A stretch of DNA of 64,000 nucleotides from CAZQMX01 sp964594965 (GTDB lineage Bacteria > Patescibacteriota > Minisyncoccia > Portnoybacterales > UBA2143): NCBI GenBank assembly GCA_964594965.1, contig CAZQMX010000001.1, positions 1 to 64,000 on the forward strand. The letters are read 5' to 3'. Positions 42,492 to 50,474 of the stretch are shown here, piece by piece (the stretch's first letter is position 1; every line of letters starts with the position of its first letter). Made by a program: the position numbers and the translations under genes. The notes under the pieces are model-generated. The model was not told the DNA's origin. It worked only from the letters and a program-made list of their open reading frames with translations, and did not search any database.

Positions 42492-42515
42492 GCCTTTTCA
42501 AAAAAGGCGTTTTTT
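42492..42515 (+). terminator. Terminator-like hairpin upstream of rpsB
   Basis: GCCTTTT-CAA-AAAAGGC then GTTTTTT, just before the TATG element; could attenuate rpsB-tsf transcription. Confidence 0.55.
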
Positions 42516-42526
42516 AAGAGTTTATG

Positions 42527-42658
42527 CCCGGTAGTAGAATTTCGATAATCGCCAAGAGCGATAAAATACCGGAGCATAGTGTTAAAGCTAAGATTATTAA
42601 TTTATTTCGATAGTAATCATAGAAATTCTATTATTAAAATCGAAATTTCACTACCGGG
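42527..42658. mobile_element. TATG-flanked inverted-repeat element, copy 3 (132 bp), before rpsB
   Basis: Left end CCCGGTAGTAGAATTTCGAT, right end ATCGAAATTTCACTACCGGG, TATG at 42523-42526 and 42659-42662. Inner hairpin ATCGC..GCGAT, then TACCGGAGCATA (about 42563-42574), complementary to TATGC.CCGGTA. The right TATG supplies the rpsB start. Confidence 0.85.
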
Positions 42659-42659
42659 T

Positions 42660-43376
42660 ATGGCAGAGAAGAAGACAAAAAAAACAAAGAAAAAAATGGA
42701 TCTGGAAAAGATTCTTCCCAGTTTGGAAGAAATGCTTAAGGCCGGAGTTCATTTTGGTCATCGGACTTCAAGGAAAAATCCCAAAATGGACCCCTATGTC
42801 TTTACTTCCCGAAACAATGTCCATGTACTTGATTTAGAGAAATCAAGAGAAAAGTTCAAACAAGCCCTTGAATTCCTTTTGGAATTGAAAGAAAAGAATG
42901 GGATAATTGTTTTTGTCGGAACCAAGGTTTCTGCCAAGCAGATTACCAAAGATTCAGCCGAAGAAGTCAAAATGCCCTATGTGACAGAGAGATGGATTGG
43001 CGGAACCCTAACCAATTTTAAGGTTATCTCTAATAGATTAGAGTATTACCGCGATTTGGAAGAGAAAAGAAAAAGCGGGGAGTTAAAGAAATATACCAAG
43101 AAAGAACAGCATGAATTTAGTGTTGAACTTCAGAAATTAGAAAGGCAGTTTGGCGGGATCAAGAATTTGGTTAAAACTCCAGATGCTCTTCTGGTTATTG
43201 ATATCCAGAAGGAAAAACTGGCAGTCAAGGAAGCCGGAATGAAGAATATTCCGGTCGTCGGCCTCTGCGACACCAATGCCGATCCAACCCTAATTGATTA
43301 CCCAATTCCATCCAATGATGATGCTATTTCATCTCTTAAATTAATCTTATCTACAATTGTTAAAGTATTAAAATGA
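42660..43376 (+). CDS. rpsB: 30S ribosomal protein S2
   Basis: 238 residues from the ATG at 42660. After a Lys-rich start, MLKAGVHFGHRTSRKNPKMDPYVFTSRNNVHVLDLEKS, VTERWIGGTLTNFKVI and VVGLCDTNADPTLIDYPIPSNDDAI are typical S2. The ATG belongs to the right TATG of element copy 3; there is no Shine-Dalgarno sequence within the element, and the right inverted repeat would pair with the start codon region in RNA. Overlaps tsf by 4 nt. Confidence 0.97.
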   Translation: MAEKKTKKTKKKMDLEKILPSLEEMLKAGVHFGHRTSRKNPKMDPYVFTSRNNVHVLDLEKSREKFKQALEFLLELKEKNGIIVFVGTKVSAKQITKDSAEEVKMPYVTERWIGGTLTNFKVISNRLEYYRDLEEKRKSGELKKYTKKEQHEFSVELQKLERQFGGIKNLVKTPDALLVIDIQKEKLAVKEAGMKNIPVVGLCDTNADPTLIDYPIPSNDDAISSLKLILSTIVKVLK

Positions 43377-43831
43377 AAAATATGATATCAACTGAACAAA
43401 TTAAAAATCTTCGCCAAAAAACAAATCTTTCTGTTATGGAATGTAAAAAAGCATTAACAGAAGCCAAGGGCGATGAGAAAAGAGCTCTTCAGATTTTAAG
43501 CAAAAGAGGGGCAGAAAAAGCAATTAAGAAATCCGAAAGAGAAACCAAACAGGGATTAATCGAATCATACATCCACAACAATGGCAAAATCGGAGTAATT
43601 TTAGAACTCAACTGCGAAACAGACTTTGTTGCCAGAAATGAAGAGTTTAAGAATTTAGCTCATGATTTAGCCATGCATACTGCTGCCCTGGAACCCAAGG
43701 ATGAAAAAGAACTGCTTGAACAGCCTTTTATCAAGGACGAAAGCAAAACAGTCAAGGATTTAATTACCGAAGCCGTTGCCAAACTGGGCGAGAATATTAA
43801 AGTTGGCAAATTTGTTCGGATAGAGATATGA
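43373..43831 (+). CDS. tsf: Translation elongation factor Ts, short form
   Basis: 152 residues; classical EF-Ts has about 280. The UBA-like N-terminus (TEQIKNLRQKTNLSVMECKKAL) and TDFVARNEEFKNLAHDLAMHTAA are kept, with one core subdomain only, as in other short EF-Ts forms. It exchanges GDP on EF-Tu. ATGA overlaps on both sides couple it to rpsB and to the next membrane protein. Confidence 0.93.
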   Translation: MKNMISTEQIKNLRQKTNLSVMECKKALTEAKGDEKRALQILSKRGAEKAIKKSERETKQGLIESYIHNNGKIGVILELNCETDFVARNEEFKNLAHDLAMHTAALEPKDEKELLEQPFIKDESKTVKDLITEAVAKLGENIKVGKFVRIEI

Positions 43832-44514
43832 GTATTTTATCCTACATCTTCATCGGATTAGTTGGGTCAAGTTTAATTGGTCTGGGAATTGTTGTTTACC
43901 GCAAGATTCCTGTTTTAGCTAATCTCTCAGAAGAGGAGATGATGATTTTAATCAAGAAAAGGGGATTGGTTGAAAAAACCAGAGAGGTTAATTACAAACA
44001 GCATTGGCTTAATTTAATTGTCACTCTCCAGAAGTTTTTAATGCGGGTCAGAATTATCTTCCTTAAAACCGAGAGTATCCTCGGAAAATGGATCGGCGGA
44101 TTAAGAGGTAGTTCAAAAACAATGACCCAAAAATCAAAAGAATGGATTAGACAGAGGGAAATAAGGAGAAAAGAAAGACACAGCAAGTTAAATGGGAAAA
44201 TAAATGGGAAGGAGCCGGAAGAATTTATTCTCCAGATAAACAAAGAAAAAACAAAACCCAAACCGGAAAAAGAAGAAGACGAAATTACTCTTGATGAATT
44301 AAATAAACCAATCAAAGAAGAACAGCAATGGATTGACCTGATTGTTGAGAATCCAAAAAATATTACTGCTTACAAATTCCTGGGATTGTTTTACCATAAA
44401 CAGCATAACTATTCTGATGCCAAAGCATCATTGGAAATGGCAGTCAAACTTGGCTCCAAAGACAAAAAAGTCAAAGATATCCTCAAGGAATTAAAAGAAA
44501 TGGAAATAGAGTAG
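43828..44514 (+). CDS. Membrane-anchored TPR-containing protein
   Basis: 228 residues. One N-terminal membrane helix (2-24), a long basic helical region (about 60-140), an acidic linker, and a C-terminal TPR-like pair (NITAYKFLGLFYHKQHNYSDAKASLEMAVKLGSKDKKVKDIL). Translationally coupled to tsf. Function unknown; such proteins are common beside CPR translation genes. Confidence 0.65.
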   Translation: MSILSYIFIGLVGSSLIGLGIVVYRKIPVLANLSEEEMMILIKKRGLVEKTREVNYKQHWLNLIVTLQKFLMRVRIIFLKTESILGKWIGGLRGSSKTMTQKSKEWIRQREIRRKERHSKLNGKINGKEPEEFILQINKEKTKPKPEKEEDEITLDELNKPIKEEQQWIDLIVENPKNITAYKFLGLFYHKQHNYSDAKASLEMAVKLGSKDKKVKDILKELKEMEIE

Positions 44515-44632
44515 GCCAGTGTAGTCCCGATTTTGTTCAAATCTCTGATTTGAATACAAAACCGCGGATCCTCGAAAATTATAAAATCAAAAGATTTTTA
44601 ATTTTCGGGACTCAATGAGGTAACATATTCTA

Positions 44633-44704
44633 GCCCATCTAGCTCAACGGTAGAGCAACGCTCTTGTAAAGCGTAGGTTGTCAGTTCGACTCTGACGATG
44701 GGCT
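44633..44704 (+). tRNA. tRNA-Thr (UGU)
   Basis: Acceptor GCCCATC / GATGGGC, anticodon stem ACGCT / AGCGT with loop CTTGTAA (TGT), T arm GTCAG-TTCGACT-CTGAC, discriminator T. CCA is not encoded. Confidence 0.95.
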
Positions 44705-44710
44705 CTGGGA

Positions 44711-44776
44711 GTTCGGGTGGGTTCGCCCTGTCATCCGACAGGGCGCCCCGTCGAATGACGGGGCGAATCCTCCCAC
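44711..44776. repeat. Palindromic spacers between tRNAs
   Basis: CGCCCTGTCATCCGACAGGGCG and CGCCCCGTCGAATGACGGGGCG-type palindromes follow each other within a larger inverted repeat (GGGTTCGCCC / GGGCGAATCC). Related CCCGTCGGATGACGGG units occur at 44911-44928 and 59725-59741. Confidence 0.7.
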
Positions 44777-44785
44777 TGGCTCCAG

Positions 44786-44867
44786 GGGCGGTTCGCATAG
44801 CGGCAATTGCTCGAGACTGTAAATCTCGCGTCTTCGGACTTCGCAGGTTCGAGTCCTGCACCGCCCA
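44786..44867 (+). tRNA. tRNA-Tyr (GUA)
   Basis: Acceptor GGGCGGT / ACCGCCC, anticodon stem CGAGA / TCTCG with loop CTGTAAA (GTA), long variable arm (GTCTTCGGAC), T arm GCAGG-TTCGAGT-CCTGC, discriminator A. CCA is not encoded. Confidence 0.93.
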
Positions 44868-44933
44868 CGCGTTTTTTATCCAAAACTTGTTTTGGGTATA
44901 AAAAAGAGCGTCCCGTCGGATGACGGGACTCAC

Positions 44934-45006
44934 GCCGATGTAGCTCAGTTGGTAGAGCACCTCCATGGTAAGGAGTAGGTCGTCGGTTCAAGTCCGACCA
45001 TCGGCT
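44934..45006 (+). tRNA. tRNA-Thr (GGU)
   Basis: Acceptor GCCGATG / CATCGGC, D arm GCTC / GAGC, anticodon loop ATGGTAA (GGT), T loop TTCAAGT, discriminator T; CCA not encoded. One C-U mismatch at the base of the anticodon stem. Confidence 0.9.
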
Positions 45007-45023
45007 CAGGAAAAGAAAATACT

Positions 45024-45182
45024 ATGCCACAGGATAATATGGTAAAATTTCAGTGCGATGTTTGTAAGAGAATTAATTATCATTCTCGGAAAAACAGAAA
45101 AACAGTTCAAAAGAAATTAGAACTGAAGAAGTTTTGTCGTTGGTGTAAAAAACATACAATTCATAAAGAGATGAAGAAATAA
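45024..45182 (+). CDS. rpmG: 50S ribosomal protein L33
   Basis: 52 residues: VKFQCDVCKRINYHSRKNRK and KLELKKFCRWCKKHTIHKE, with two CxxC zinc pairs and the standard L33 spacing. It begins 17 bases after tRNA-Thr, as in many bacteria where rpmG sits in a tRNA cluster. Confidence 0.92.
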   Translation: MPQDNMVKFQCDVCKRINYHSRKNRKTVQKKLELKKFCRWCKKHTIHKEMKK

Positions 45183-45189
45183 TAAGAAA

Positions 45190-45534
45190 ATGACTCCAAA
45201 CGAATATCAAAAACTTTGTAAAAAACCTGCCAAGAAATATCGCAATAAAGAAAAAGAGATAATGACTTGGGGATTGGGCATTGCCGGAGAAGCCGGCGAT
45301 GTCGCCGGATGTATTAAGAAAACCTATAGCCATGGTCGGGGCAGCGATGAAAAGAAAGGCACCAGAGAAAACCTTGGTGATACCTTCTGGTATATTGCCA
45401 TGATTTGTAACTTTTACGGCTGGGACATGGAAAATATTATGAAGGAGAATATTAAGAAACTCCAAAAAAGACATCCCAAAGGATTCTCCTTAAAAGGATA
45501 CGGGAAAGTGACAAGAAAAGATTGGAATGAATAA
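45190..45534 (+). CDS. MazG-like nucleotide pyrophosphohydrolase
   Basis: 114 residues. GIAGEAGDVAGCIKK (ExxE) and ENLGDTFWYIAMICN (ExxD) form the metal site of the all-alpha NTP pyrophosphatase fold. It probably hydrolyses non-canonical or excess nucleoside triphosphates. Starts 7 bases after rpmG; tRNA-Trp follows. Confidence 0.85.
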   Translation: MTPNEYQKLCKKPAKKYRNKEKEIMTWGLGIAGEAGDVAGCIKKTYSHGRGSDEKKGTRENLGDTFWYIAMICNFYGWDMENIMKENIKKLQKRHPKGFSLKGYGKVTRKDWNE

Positions 45535-45538
45535 TATT

Positions 45539-45609
45539 GGGCGCGTCCGTTAATGGTAAACGGCTGGTCTCCAAAACCAGTCCTGCAGGTTCGAATCCTG
45601 CCGCGCCTG
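45539..45609 (+). tRNA. tRNA-Trp (CCA)
   Basis: Acceptor GGGCGCG / CGCGCCT, anticodon stem CTGGT / ACCAG with loop CTCCAAA (CCA), T arm GCAGG-TTCGAAT-CCTGC, discriminator G, no encoded CCA end. The anticodon reads UGG only, in line with TGA being a stop here. Confidence 0.95.
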
Positions 45610-45619
45610 CTGCGTCAAG

Positions 45620-45648
45620 AACCGCTTCGTCAAGCGGTTTTTGATTTT
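45620..45648 (+). terminator. Rho-independent terminator after tRNA-Trp
   Basis: AACCGCTT-CGTC-AAGCGGTT followed by TTTGATTTT. Confidence 0.8.
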
Positions 45649-45740
45649 AATTTACGAAAATTGACAAAAGATTATAATAAGATACACTTGTTGTAATCAG
45701 TAACTTAACAAAATAATCTTCAGAGGGAGGTGATGAAGGT

Positions 45741-46808
45741 ATGGCTGGTAAACGGAAGCGAAAAAAATACACTATCCATTTTGATTGGATTAAAGCCAAG
45801 GAAGTTTTCCAAATTATAGCGTCGGAATGGAATAAAAGAGAGAAATCAGGTGTTTATTATGGATTGGTTCTACCGCAGGATAACTACATATCCTCAGGCC
45901 TATCCGAAAAAGAATTAGCCCTTTTCTTTTTTTATGCTGTTCTACCACAACGGGGTAGTATTGACAGTGAAAGCCCAATGAAAGTTTGGTGGCGTTTCAG
46001 AGAAAGAACGCCTGAAGCATTTGATCCCGCCGTAGCGGTAAGAGACTTTTCTCCAGAAACGATTTTATTTGGATTAAGAAAGACCATTGGTATAGAAAAA
46101 ACAAATAAACGCGGTTTTAAACTGGAAGAACTGTCGAGGTTCTGGATTTACAACTCAGCAGAACTTCTAAAATTCTGGGACGGTGATCCAAGAAATATTT
46201 TTTCTAAAGTTAAAGACTTCAAAGAGGCCTTTAAGAGAATCGAGCGTAAGGCAGGCAAAACAATGTTTAAGGGTATGGGCATGAAAGTTTTTGCCCTACT
46301 AACCATTTATTTACAGGAAAGAAATTTAATTCCAATTTTTCCTACACCCTTGCCGCCGGATTTTCACACTTTAAGAATATTATGGACGACTGGGATAATA
46401 AGGAGGAGTGATTGGATCAAACCTTGTTCTGCGACCAAATATCGTCCAGAACAACTAATTGGCAAGCCAGCAATTAATGTTGGTCATGGCTTTACAGACA
46501 TAGTTGCTCTTTGGTCTCAAGGATTTATGGAAAAAAACGGATTTTTTCCCCTGGATATGAATCCGGCTATCTGGTTCTTGGGCAGGAGATGTAGTAAAAA
46601 TTTCCAAAATCGCTCAAGAAAAAAAGCCAGTCAATACGCTGATCTGGCTAAATTAAGAAGAAATCCGAATCTATGGCCCAAGAGTTATAAAGATCTGTGC
46701 GCCGCTTGCCCAATTGAGAGGTATTGCAAATGGGCGATTCCCTCAATTCCATATTGGAGGTGGGGACTATTAGTTAAACTAGGAAGAGGGGTTCCTTATC
46801 AGAAATAG
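45741..46808 (+). CDS. Hypothetical protein with C-terminal Cys cluster
   Basis: 355 residues, basic start, mostly helical. ELALFFFYAVLPQRG..SESPMKVWWRFRERTPEAF and a C-terminal LCAACPIERYCKW (Cys spacing CxxC-x5-C) are notable. Helical build plus a C-terminal Cys cluster recalls HhH-GPD DNA glycosylases with an iron-sulfur loop, but I cannot confirm catalytic residues. GAGGGAGGTGATG provides a very strong ribosome binding site. Single gene with its own terminator. Confidence 0.6.
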   Translation: MAGKRKRKKYTIHFDWIKAKEVFQIIASEWNKREKSGVYYGLVLPQDNYISSGLSEKELALFFFYAVLPQRGSIDSESPMKVWWRFRERTPEAFDPAVAVRDFSPETILFGLRKTIGIEKTNKRGFKLEELSRFWIYNSAELLKFWDGDPRNIFSKVKDFKEAFKRIERKAGKTMFKGMGMKVFALLTIYLQERNLIPIFPTPLPPDFHTLRILWTTGIIRRSDWIKPCSATKYRPEQLIGKPAINVGHGFTDIVALWSQGFMEKNGFFPLDMNPAIWFLGRRCSKNFQNRSRKKASQYADLAKLRRNPNLWPKSYKDLCAACPIERYCKWAIPSIPYWRWGLLVKLGRGVPYQK

Positions 46809-46809
46809 A

Positions 46810-46844
46810 GGCTGTTCTGTGAAATTGCAGGACAGCCTTTTATT
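46810..46844 (+). terminator. Rho-independent terminator
   Basis: GGCTGTTCTG / CAGGACAGCC followed by TTTTATTTG. Confidence 0.8.
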
Positions 46845-46865
46845 TGATTCAAAAAACAAGTGTGG

Positions 46866-46871
46866 TATAAT
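46866..46871 (+). promoter_or_regulatory. -10 box for the DUF5671-like gene
   Basis: TATAAT ends 27 nt before the ATG, so this gene has a short leader, unlike the leaderless set. Confidence 0.5.
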
Positions 46872-46898
46872 AAGGGAAATAATTAACCAAATAAAAAC

Positions 46899-47822
46899 AT
46901 GGAAACAAACAATCACAATTCACCCAAATACGCCTTTTTATACATGCTTTCTTTAGCAGCCCTGATGTTCACCGGCTTTTCAGTCGGCATGATTGCTTTT
47001 CAGATAATTAATAAATATGTCCCGGACGCTATTAATCAGTTCAGGCCCAGCTTTGATACCGGAGCGCTTCGTTTTGCCCTTTCAGCTTTACTAGTAGCAG
47101 CGCCGGTATTCTTTATCGTTAACTATTTCATCAACAAAGGTCTTTACAAAGGAGTCCTAACAAAAGATTCCGGAGTCAGAAAATGGCTGACATATTTTAT
47201 TCTCCTGGTCTCTTCGGTTGTTATTCTGGGCTGGTTTATTGGATTGATTAACACTTTTTTGGGAGGAGAACTAACCCTCAAATTTGCTCTGAAAGCTTTA
47301 ATTTCAATTATTCTCTCAGCCCTGGCTTTTAGTTTCTATCTCTATGATATCCGTCGTGAAGGCATAGCAGGGAAGAAAGATGGTGTCGTTAGGATATATT
47401 TCTATATCGCCCTGATTATTGTCATCAGCGCCCTATCTTCGGCTTTGGTTTTCGGAGAAAGCCCAATGGAAGCCAGAAACAAGAAACTGGACAGCGCAAT
47501 TTTAAACGACTTCAGCAGCATTAAAAACGCCATAGACCAATATTATAATAGCAATGAGAGCCTGCCGAAAAATCTATCTGTCTTAGAAGGGGAAGTTGAA
47601 TTTATGACCCAAGATAGATTAACTGATCCGGAAACGGATTCAAATTACCAATATAATATTTTGAGTGAAAGTGAATACGAATTATGCGCTAACTTTAGAA
47701 CTTCCAATCTGGAAGATGACGATGGAATGAACGAATTTTATAGAGAAACCTGGCCGCATCAGAAAGGCAGGCAGTGCATTGAAAAGAGTGTTGAAGATCC
47801 AAAACCCACACCAATCAGATAA
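46899..47822 (+). CDS. DUF5671-like polytopic membrane protein
   Basis: 307 residues. Five membrane segments (about 12-38, 56-80, 95-118, 127-148, 165-187) then an external domain (about 195-307) with SSIKNAIDQYYNSNESLPKNLSVL, which resembles the mature part of type II secretion pseudopilins. The N-terminal part matches the DUF5671 type common in Parcubacteria. Function unknown. Confidence 0.7.
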   Translation: METNNHNSPKYAFLYMLSLAALMFTGFSVGMIAFQIINKYVPDAINQFRPSFDTGALRFALSALLVAAPVFFIVNYFINKGLYKGVLTKDSGVRKWLTYFILLVSSVVILGWFIGLINTFLGGELTLKFALKALISIILSALAFSFYLYDIRREGIAGKKDGVVRIYFYIALIIVISALSSALVFGESPMEARNKKLDSAILNDFSSIKNAIDQYYNSNESLPKNLSVLEGEVEFMTQDRLTDPETDSNYQYNILSESEYELCANFRTSNLEDDDGMNEFYRETWPHQKGRQCIEKSVEDPKPTPIR

Positions 47823-47827
47823 TTAGA

Positions 47828-47861
47828 AAACACCCCGCAGTACTGCGGGGTGTTTTTTGTT
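47828..47861 (+). terminator. Rho-independent terminator built from the CCCGCAGTACTGCGGG palindrome
   Basis: AACACCCCGCAGTACTGCGG GGTGTT then TTTTTG. The same palindrome forms P8 of the tRNA-Asn intron (14770-14785) and occurs in rplL (52951-52968). Confidence 0.85.
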
Positions 47862-47892
47862 TCTCCACTTGTCATTTTCCCTTTACCCATGC

Positions 47893-47898
47893 TATATT
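47893..47898 (+). promoter_or_regulatory. -10 box of uppS
   Basis: TATATT ends 10 nt before the ATG; no Shine-Dalgarno sequence. Confidence 0.45.
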
Positions 47899-47908
47899 AA
47901 AATAGTTT

Positions 47909-48625
47909 ATGGAAAAAAATCTACCAAAACATATTGTTATTGTCCCGGATGGCAATCGCCGCTGGGCAAAAAAAAGAAATCTCTCTCCCTGGCGGGGTCA
48001 TCTGGAAGGAGCTAAAAGGACTGAAGAGTTGGTTCAGGCGGCTTTTGATCTGGGGATTGAATGCCTTTCTATCTGGGGTGGCTCATTAAATAATTTAACT
48101 AAAAGGCCCCGAAGAGAAGTTAACGCTCTGGTCGGGATATATGACAGGTATTTCAAAAAACTAACCAAAGAGAAGAAAATACATCAGAATAGAGTCAAAA
48201 TTAATGTCATTGGTCGTTGGCAGAAAGTTTTACCCAAAAAGACTATCGGGATAATCAAGGAATTAATTCAGGCAACGAAGGACTATAATCAGTATTCTCT
48301 CAATTTTTTCATCGCCTATAACGGTACCGATGAAATGATAGCTGCTATTAAAGGCATAGCCAAAGAAGGAGGAGAGAATAAAGGTTTGAAGATTACCCCA
48401 AAGACCCTGGAAAAACATCTTTGGTCTGGCCACTTGCCACCAGTTGACTTTCTAATCCGGACTGGCAGCGGCGGAGACCCCCATAACAGCGCTGGCTTTA
48501 TGATGTGGCACTGCGCCAACAGCCAATTGTATTTTACTGATACTTGTTACCCCGGTTTTAATAAGAAGGAATTAACTAAAGCAATAAACGATTTTGTTAG
48601 GAGACAGAGGCGTTTTGGGAAATAA
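47909..48625 (+). CDS. uppS: Undecaprenyl diphosphate synthase
   Basis: 238 residues. HIVIVPDGNRRWAKK (DGNxRW, about 8-22), GHLEGAKRTEELV, FFIAYNGTDEM and DFLIRTGSGGDPHNSAGFMMW with the C-terminal Arg-rich end are the cis-prenyltransferase signature. It makes the C55 lipid carrier for peptidoglycan and surface glycans. Stop and next start share a base (TAATG), coupling it to the trans-prenyl synthase that may supply its allylic substrate. Confidence 0.93.
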   Translation: MEKNLPKHIVIVPDGNRRWAKKRNLSPWRGHLEGAKRTEELVQAAFDLGIECLSIWGGSLNNLTKRPRREVNALVGIYDRYFKKLTKEKKIHQNRVKINVIGRWQKVLPKKTIGIIKELIQATKDYNQYSLNFFIAYNGTDEMIAAIKGIAKEGGENKGLKITPKTLEKHLWSGHLPPVDFLIRTGSGGDPHNSAGFMMWHCANSQLYFTDTCYPGFNKKELTKAINDFVRRQRRFGK

Positions 48626-49686
48626 TGGACGGATTTAAACCTTTTTACAAAGTTCTTTCTCAATATCAGAAGAAAATAGATTCTGAAATAGAAGTTTTTT
48701 TTAGAGAAAAAATTAGGGAAAGTCGATCAGTTTTTAGAGAGGCGACCGAGACAATTAAGATACTGAGAGATATCAATCTAGGCGGCGGTAAAAGAATCAG
48801 GCCGATTTTAGTCAATACCGGATATTTCTTAGCTGGCGGAAAAAACAAGAAAGCTATTTTAGAAGCGTCTTTGTCTGTAGAATTTATCCATAATTGGTTT
48901 TTGATCCACGACGATATTATTGATCAGGACGAATTAAGAAGAGGCAAGCCGTCGCTCCACACTTTTTATCGGAAAAAGACAGACAATGCTCATATGGGGA
49001 TTTCTTTGGCAATAGTCGCTGGAGATATTAGCGCGGCCTTAGGGTACCAGGCACTAATCAGTAGCAGATTCCCAGAAAGACCAAAAGCCAAGGCTCTAAG
49101 CATTTTTCATCAGGCAGTGGTCAATACCTGTCACGGCGAAATGTTGGAATTATTTATCAAGGAAAACAAAGAGGGACTGACTGAAAGAGATGTCTTGGAT
49201 GTTTGTAGATATAAGACGGCATATTATACCTTTGTTAATCCTTTGAAAATTGGCGCAGCTTTGGCGGGGGCGGATAATAAGTTCTTAGAATTGATTGAAA
49301 AGTTTGCTCTGCCAATAGGAATCGCTTTTCAAATACAGGATGATATTTTAGGATTGTTTGCCTCTGAGGAAAAACTAGGCAAACCAATTGCTTCTGATAT
49401 AGAAGAGAATCAACCCAACCTTTTAATTCTAAAGACTTTAGCCTTGGCTAGTCCCAAAGACAGAAAAATATTTAGAAAATATTTAGGCAAGGAAGGCGCG
49501 AATCAGAAAGATATTAAGGAAATAAGAAGGATAGTCAAAGAAAGCGGAGCTTTGGATTATTGTCAGAACAAGGCTAGGAAGCTGGTTGAGGGAGCTAAGC
49601 CCATGATTTTGAAAATAAAAGCAGCCCAAAAGCAAAAAGAATTCCTCTTAGAGTTGGCAGATTATATGGTGGAAAGAAAGTTTTAA
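48625..49686 (+). CDS. Polyprenyl (trans-isoprenyl) diphosphate synthase
   Basis: 353 residues. First Asp-rich motif HDDIIDQDELRRG (about 90-102), GGGKRIRP upstream for IPP binding, second motif QIQDDILG (about 233-240). It condenses IPP with allylic primers to geranylgeranyl or longer diphosphates. Placed between uppS and pcm, it probably feeds the UppS reaction. IPP source genes are not in the window. Confidence 0.9.
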   Translation: MDGFKPFYKVLSQYQKKIDSEIEVFFREKIRESRSVFREATETIKILRDINLGGGKRIRPILVNTGYFLAGGKNKKAILEASLSVEFIHNWFLIHDDIIDQDELRRGKPSLHTFYRKKTDNAHMGISLAIVAGDISAALGYQALISSRFPERPKAKALSIFHQAVVNTCHGEMLELFIKENKEGLTERDVLDVCRYKTAYYTFVNPLKIGAALAGADNKFLELIEKFALPIGIAFQIQDDILGLFASEEKLGKPIASDIEENQPNLLILKTLALASPKDRKIFRKYLGKEGANQKDIKEIRRIVKESGALDYCQNKARKLVEGAKPMILKIKAAQKQKEFLLELADYMVERKF

Positions 49687-49688
49687 TA

Positions 49689-50315
49689 ATGAAGAAATTA
49701 ATTGACCAGTTAATAGAAGAGAAATATCTTAAAAGCCAGAATATTATTGAGGCCTTCAAAAAAATCAATCGGGCTGATTTTGTTCCGGATGAGATTATTA
49801 ACGAAAAAGGAAAGGAATTTGTTCAGGAATACAACGCTCCTTTATCAATTAACCATAATCAAACAATTTCCCAACCCTTAACCGTTGCTTTTATGCTTGA
49901 GCTCCTGAAGCCAAAAAAAGGGGATAAAATCTTAGACATTGGTTCCGGTTCCGGTTGGCAAACAGCCATGCTTTGCCAAATTGTCGGAAAAGATGGTTTT
50001 GTTTACGCTATCGAAAGAATCAGGGAATTAAAAGAGTTTGGTCAAAAAAATGTTGGCAAGTATGATTTTAATAATGTTGAATTCATTTGCGGCGACGGCT
50101 CCAAAGGATTAAAAGAAAAAGCTCCTTTTGATAAAATTATTGCCGCCGCCTCGGCAGAAGAAATTCCGAATTCCTGGAAAGAGCAATTAAAAATTAAAGG
50201 GCGACTAGTGACGCCGATTAAATCAAGTATCTGGCTTTTAGTTAAAAAAGGCGAAGATGAATTTGAAGAAAAGGAATATCCGGGATTTGCCTTTGTCCCG
50301 CTAATCAGGGATTAG
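49689..50315 (+). CDS. pcm: Protein-L-isoaspartate O-methyltransferase
   Basis: 208 residues. FKKINRADFVPDE, INHNQTISQPLTVAFMLELL, SAM-binding ILDIGSGSGWQTAML (about 77-91) and FDKIIAAASAEEIP are typical. It repairs isoaspartyl residues in damaged proteins. Starts 2 bases after the prenyl synthase. Confidence 0.92.
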   Translation: MKKLIDQLIEEKYLKSQNIIEAFKKINRADFVPDEIINEKGKEFVQEYNAPLSINHNQTISQPLTVAFMLELLKPKKGDKILDIGSGSGWQTAMLCQIVGKDGFVYAIERIRELKEFGQKNVGKYDFNNVEFICGDGSKGLKEKAPFDKIIAAASAEEIPNSWKEQLKIKGRLVTPIKSSIWLLVKKGEDEFEEKEYPGFAFVPLIRD

Positions 50316-50474
50316 ACCTCTTCCAAAACAATCCTTTCTACTCCAGATTAAATATTTTGGCTGCAAATTGTTCAAACCTCGTCGCCTATACACTAGTATA
50401 AGCTCCTCCCTTTTCACAATTTTCGCTCAAAATCTTTAATCTTCGTAACGAAAAATTATCTTGAAAGAGGTCTT
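50316..50474. repeat. Large nested hairpin before mltG (copy f, loosely related to C-rich family)
   Basis: Outer arms GACCTCTTCCAA / TTGAAAGAGGTC flank a second stem GATTAAATATTTTG.. / ..CAAAATCTTTAATC, which encloses CCTCGTCGCC, the inner palindrome TATACACTAGTATA and AGCTCCTCCC. Plan is the same as the C-rich hairpin family though sequence differs. Confidence 0.6.

Noticed and set aside
44598..44991. Two minus-strand frames across the tRNA-Thr/Tyr/Thr cluster
   Set aside because: They read the reverse of three tRNAs (phrases such as GLEPAKS, DSNLRSP) and have no ribosome site or conservation expected of genes.
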